This document shows, piece after piece, positions 63,311 through 64,000 of a stretch of 64,000 nucleotides of DNA (its first letter is position 1; every line of letters begins with the position of its first letter). A program made the translations under genes and the position numbers. The DNA is from Kocuria rhizophila DC2201 (GTDB taxonomy: Bacteria > Actinomycetota > Actinomycetes > Actinomycetales > Micrococcaceae). Location of the stretch: positions 2,356,001 through 2,420,000 of the forward strand of contig NC_010617.1 in assembly GCF_000010285.1 (NCBI RefSeq), in the 5' to 3' direction. Under the pieces are notes generated by a model. The model was given only the letters and a program-made list of their open reading frames with translations, searched no databases and was not told the origin of the DNA.

Positions 63311-64000
63311 TGAGCATGTCCCAGGAGAACAACCGCCCCCTGCTGGAAGTGCGTGATCTCGGGATCGCGTTCACCACGGCCACGGGTGAGGTGCAGGCCG
63401 TGGAGGACTCGAACTTCACCGTGATGCCCGGTGAGACCGTGGCGATCGTGGGCGAGTCCGGTTCGGGCAAGTCCACCTCCGCGCTGGCGGCGATCGGGCT
63501 GCTGCCCGCGAACGGCCGCGTGAACGCGGGCAAGATCATCTTCGACGGCGAGGACATCACCCACGCCAGCGAGAAGCGCAAGGTCAAGCTGCGCGGCAGC
63601 CAGATCGGCATGGTCCCCCAGGACCCCATGTCCAACCTGAACCCCGTGTGGAAGGTGGGCTTCCAGGTCCGGGAGACCCTCAAGGCCAACGGGCTGCCCG
63701 CGAAGGATGAGGACGTCGCCCGCGTGCTGAGCCAGGCCGGCCTGCCGGACGCGGAGAAGCGTGCGAAGCAATACCCGCACGAGTTCTCCGGCGGCATGCG
63801 CCAGCGTGCGCTGATCTCGATCGGTCTGTCCTGCCAGCCGCGGCTGCTGATCGCGGACGAGCCCACCTCGGCCCTGGACGTCACGGTCCAGCGCACCATC
63901 CTGGACCACCTCCAGACGATGACCGACAAGCTCGGCACCGCGGTGCTGCTGATCACCCACGACCTCGGCCTCGCCGCGGAGCGCGCCCAGAAGGTGGTGG
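63310..64000 (+). CDS. oppD: Oligopeptide ABC transporter ATP-binding protein OppD (partial)
   Basis: The frame starts at ATG 63310, overlapping the oppC stop by one base (TGATG), and stays open to the window edge (230 codons). Walker A is GESGSGKST, the Q-loop is GMVPQDPMSNLNPVWKVG, the signature is FSGGMRQRALIS, Walker B is LLIADEPTSALDVT and the switch His is in LITHDLGLAAE. It powers peptide import with OppF, which would lie beyond the edge. MSMSQ offers a second ATG six bases on. The C-terminal iron-sulfur-containing OppD extension is not in view. Confidence 0.95.
   Translation, partial: MSMSQENNRPLLEVRDLGIAFTTATGEVQAVEDSNFTVMPGETVAIVGESGSGKSTSALAAIGLLPANGRVNAGKIIFDGEDITHASEKRKVKLRGSQIGMVPQDPMSNLNPVWKVGFQVRETLKANGLPAKDEDVARVLSQAGLPDAEKRAKQYPHEFSGGMRQRALISIGLSCQPRLLIADEPTSALDVTVQRTILDHLQTMTDKLGTAVLLITHDLGLAAERAQKVV

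Overview
The window is high-GC actinobacterial DNA from the family Micrococcaceae, most likely Kocuria. The evidence is the base composition, the fhaA-fhaB-pstP-rodA-pbpA-pknA-pknB signalling block, a C50-type carotenoid operon in the corynebacterial gene order, a SAM-IV riboswitch, an rrn operon without spacer tRNAs, and stretches of 16S sequence that look Kocuria-like. Genus is an inference, family is firmer. I see no phage, insertion sequence, integron, tRNA or CRISPR array.

Layout. 1-4.9 kb: end of an extracellular polysaccharide locus (Wzz-like tail, Wzy-like polymerase, GH71-like lipoprotein, acetyltransferase, glycosyltransferase), followed by an unannotated 29-residue amphipathic peptide gene. 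5.3-11.7 kb: serA, a DASS carboxylate transporter, dps and a fadH-like flavoenzyme, each a separate transcription unit. 11.9-21.7 kb: the cell-wall growth and Ser/Thr phosphosignalling operon. 21.8-24.4 kb: pabA/trpG diverging from an extended crgA, a small membrane protein and yceI. 24.5-29 kb: small redox enzymes, an AlkB dioxygenase and an alpha/beta hydrolase. 29.1-31.2 kb: a GntR (YtrA-type)-ABC transporter operon whose ATPase carries an in-frame amber codon. 31.3-37.6 kb: a marR-crtE-crtB-crtI-crtYe-crtYf-crtEb carotenoid operon. 37.7-40.3 kb: fructosamine-kinase-like protein, lipoprotein, small membrane protein. 40.3-46.9 kb: methionine genes metF-metE-metY-metB behind a SAM-IV riboswitch. 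46.9-52.6 kb: an rRNA operon on the minus strand. 52.7-59.3 kb: fatty acid beta-oxidation genes and an adjacent TetR regulator. 59.4-64 kb: an oligopeptide ABC transporter (oppABCD) running off the end.

How the genes work together. The phosphosignalling block couples muropeptide sensing (PASTA kinases) to septal or lateral wall synthesis (RodA/FtsW with PbpA), reversed by PstP and read out through FHA proteins. The crt operon makes GGPP, phytoene, lycopene and then a cyclic C50 carotenoid, probably under the MarR protein encoded at its head. The met genes do one-carbon reduction, methyl transfer to homocysteine, and both direct sulfhydrylation and transsulfuration entry. The TetR protein probably controls acyl-CoA ligase, dehydrogenase and FadB-type genes through a matched operator found at both promoters.

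The most unusual feature is a 10-bp motif, ACGACGCCGC, which I count 31 times exactly on the two strands. It sits in all three reading frames, 9-19 nt past stop codons, as inverted pairs forming terminator stems, and inside flexible protein inserts. This is the organisation known for DNA uptake sequences in Neisseria and Haemophilus.
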